From contig NZ_FNXY01000004.1 in the NCBI RefSeq assembly GCF_900108855.1, positions 372,001 through 436,000 of the forward strand: a DNA stretch of 64,000 nt. Reading direction: 5' to 3'. Shown here piece after piece: positions 63,869 to 64,000 of this stretch (within the stretch, counting starts at the first letter, position 1; every line of letters starts with the position of its first letter). The position numbers were made by a program, and so were the translations under genes. Source of the stretch: Dyadobacter koreensis (GTDB lineage Bacteria > Bacteroidota > Bacteroidia > Cytophagales > Spirosomataceae). Under the pieces are notes generated by a model. The model searched no databases and was not told the DNA's origin. It saw nothing but the letters and a program-made list of their open reading frames with translations.

Positions 63869-64000
63869 ATCAAGGTCAATAGCGGAAATTTTTTCTTTGA
63901 AAAGTTGACTCCTCAACAACATTTCTTTGATCATATCCAGGTGCGTGTAGGTTATCATGTGGCCAGCATTGTAGAGAAAAATGTACTGAGCTTTTTTACT
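63857..64000 (-). CDS. C-terminus of a protein, start outside window
   Basis: The last 47 residues of a minus-strand gene, reading ...AQYIFLYNAGHMITYTHLDM and ending IDLDKDN. The AGHM-type ending with a helix after it resembles the final histidine region of alpha/beta hydrolases. A hydrolase (for example of the VirJ/AcvB type known to accompany mprF in other bacteria) is possible, but the fragment is too short to tell. Confidence 0.5.
   Translation of the reverse strand, partial: SKKAQYIFLYNAGHMITYTHLDMIKEMLLRSQLFKEKISAIDLDKDN

Noticed and set aside
1-64000. tRNA, rRNA, CRISPR array, insertion sequence or prophage
   Set aside because: No cloverleaf-type or rRNA sequence, no regular spacer-repeat array, and no transposase, integrase or phage gene was recognised in any gap or frame.

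Overview
The window looks like a chromosomal segment of a Bacteroidota bacterium, most likely of the Cytophagales (Dyadobacter/Spirosoma-like; the genus is an inference, not tested). Direct support: a SusC/SusD outer-membrane pair, two proteins ending in type IX secretion (T9SS) sorting domains, the Bacteroidota-typical block ftsX-DUF3098-uppP-truB-ribF, almost no Shine-Dalgarno sequences, several TTG starts, and promoter elements of the Bacteroidota type TAnnTTTG. I see no tRNA, rRNA, CRISPR array, insertion sequence or prophage. The gene mix is mostly core and accessory metabolism with no obvious island.

Layout. 3-1085: 3' part of an MFS transporter. 1420-2490: a ParA ATPase plus a small ribbon-helix-helix-like protein behind an AT-rich leader. 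2515-4823 (minus): a lipoprotein and a T9SS-secreted M64 metallopeptidase. 4919-9340: a PLP decarboxylase, a DinB-like protein and an EamA exporter facing a MocR-type regulator. 9600-11606: a Zn/Cd-type P1B ATPase with a His/Asp-rich N-terminus. 11866-15103: two small exported proteins, a serine beta-lactamase-like hydrolase and a DUF1801 protein. 15104-18405 (minus): M61 peptidase, esterase and SGNH hydrolase. 18532-24908: GNAT, a GT39-like membrane enzyme, DUF1080 protein, AlkZ-like winged-helix protein, APH-like kinase, an alpha/beta hydrolase and a short LspA. 24919-30065: class A beta-lactamase-like protein, RluF, an AXE1 esterase and a Gfo/Idh/MocA oxidoreductase. 30132-32929: two small proteins and etfB-etfA. 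33204-37532: bifunctional nuclease, then ftsX, DUF3098, uppP, truB, ribF. 37687-39566: amidohydrolase and cupin. 39667-44440 (minus): SusD and SusC. 44867-53676: a membrane protein facing a seven-gene polysaccharide cluster (SGNH enzyme, two GT4, GT2, WcaF-like acetyltransferase, GT2, WecA/TagO-like initiating transferase). 53755-56349 (minus): coiled-coil lipoprotein and a GH2 glycosidase. 56613-60984: a T9SS cargo protein, then a small membrane-anchored protein and a FecA-like TonB receptor behind a good promoter. 61159-63774 (minus): MprF. 63857-64000: C-terminus of another minus-strand gene.

How they fit together. The 46654-53676 genes can together start a glycan on undecaprenyl phosphate (WecA-like), extend it (four glycosyltransferases) and acylate or deacylate it (WcaF-like, SGNH); no flippase or polymerase is visible here. 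UppP supplies the lipid carrier for that pathway and for peptidoglycan. The surface proteins (SusCD, the FecA-like receptor, M64, GH2, M61 and several esterases) point to a heterotroph that feeds on polymers.

I found no clearly new defence or mobile system. The signals most worth a second look are the chromosomal ParA-RHH pair with its repeat-bearing leader, two identical LacI-type palindromes upstream of susC, repeated AACAGAT boxes between the MocR regulator and its exporter, a short second-type LspA, and the small membrane protein coupled to a TonB receptor.
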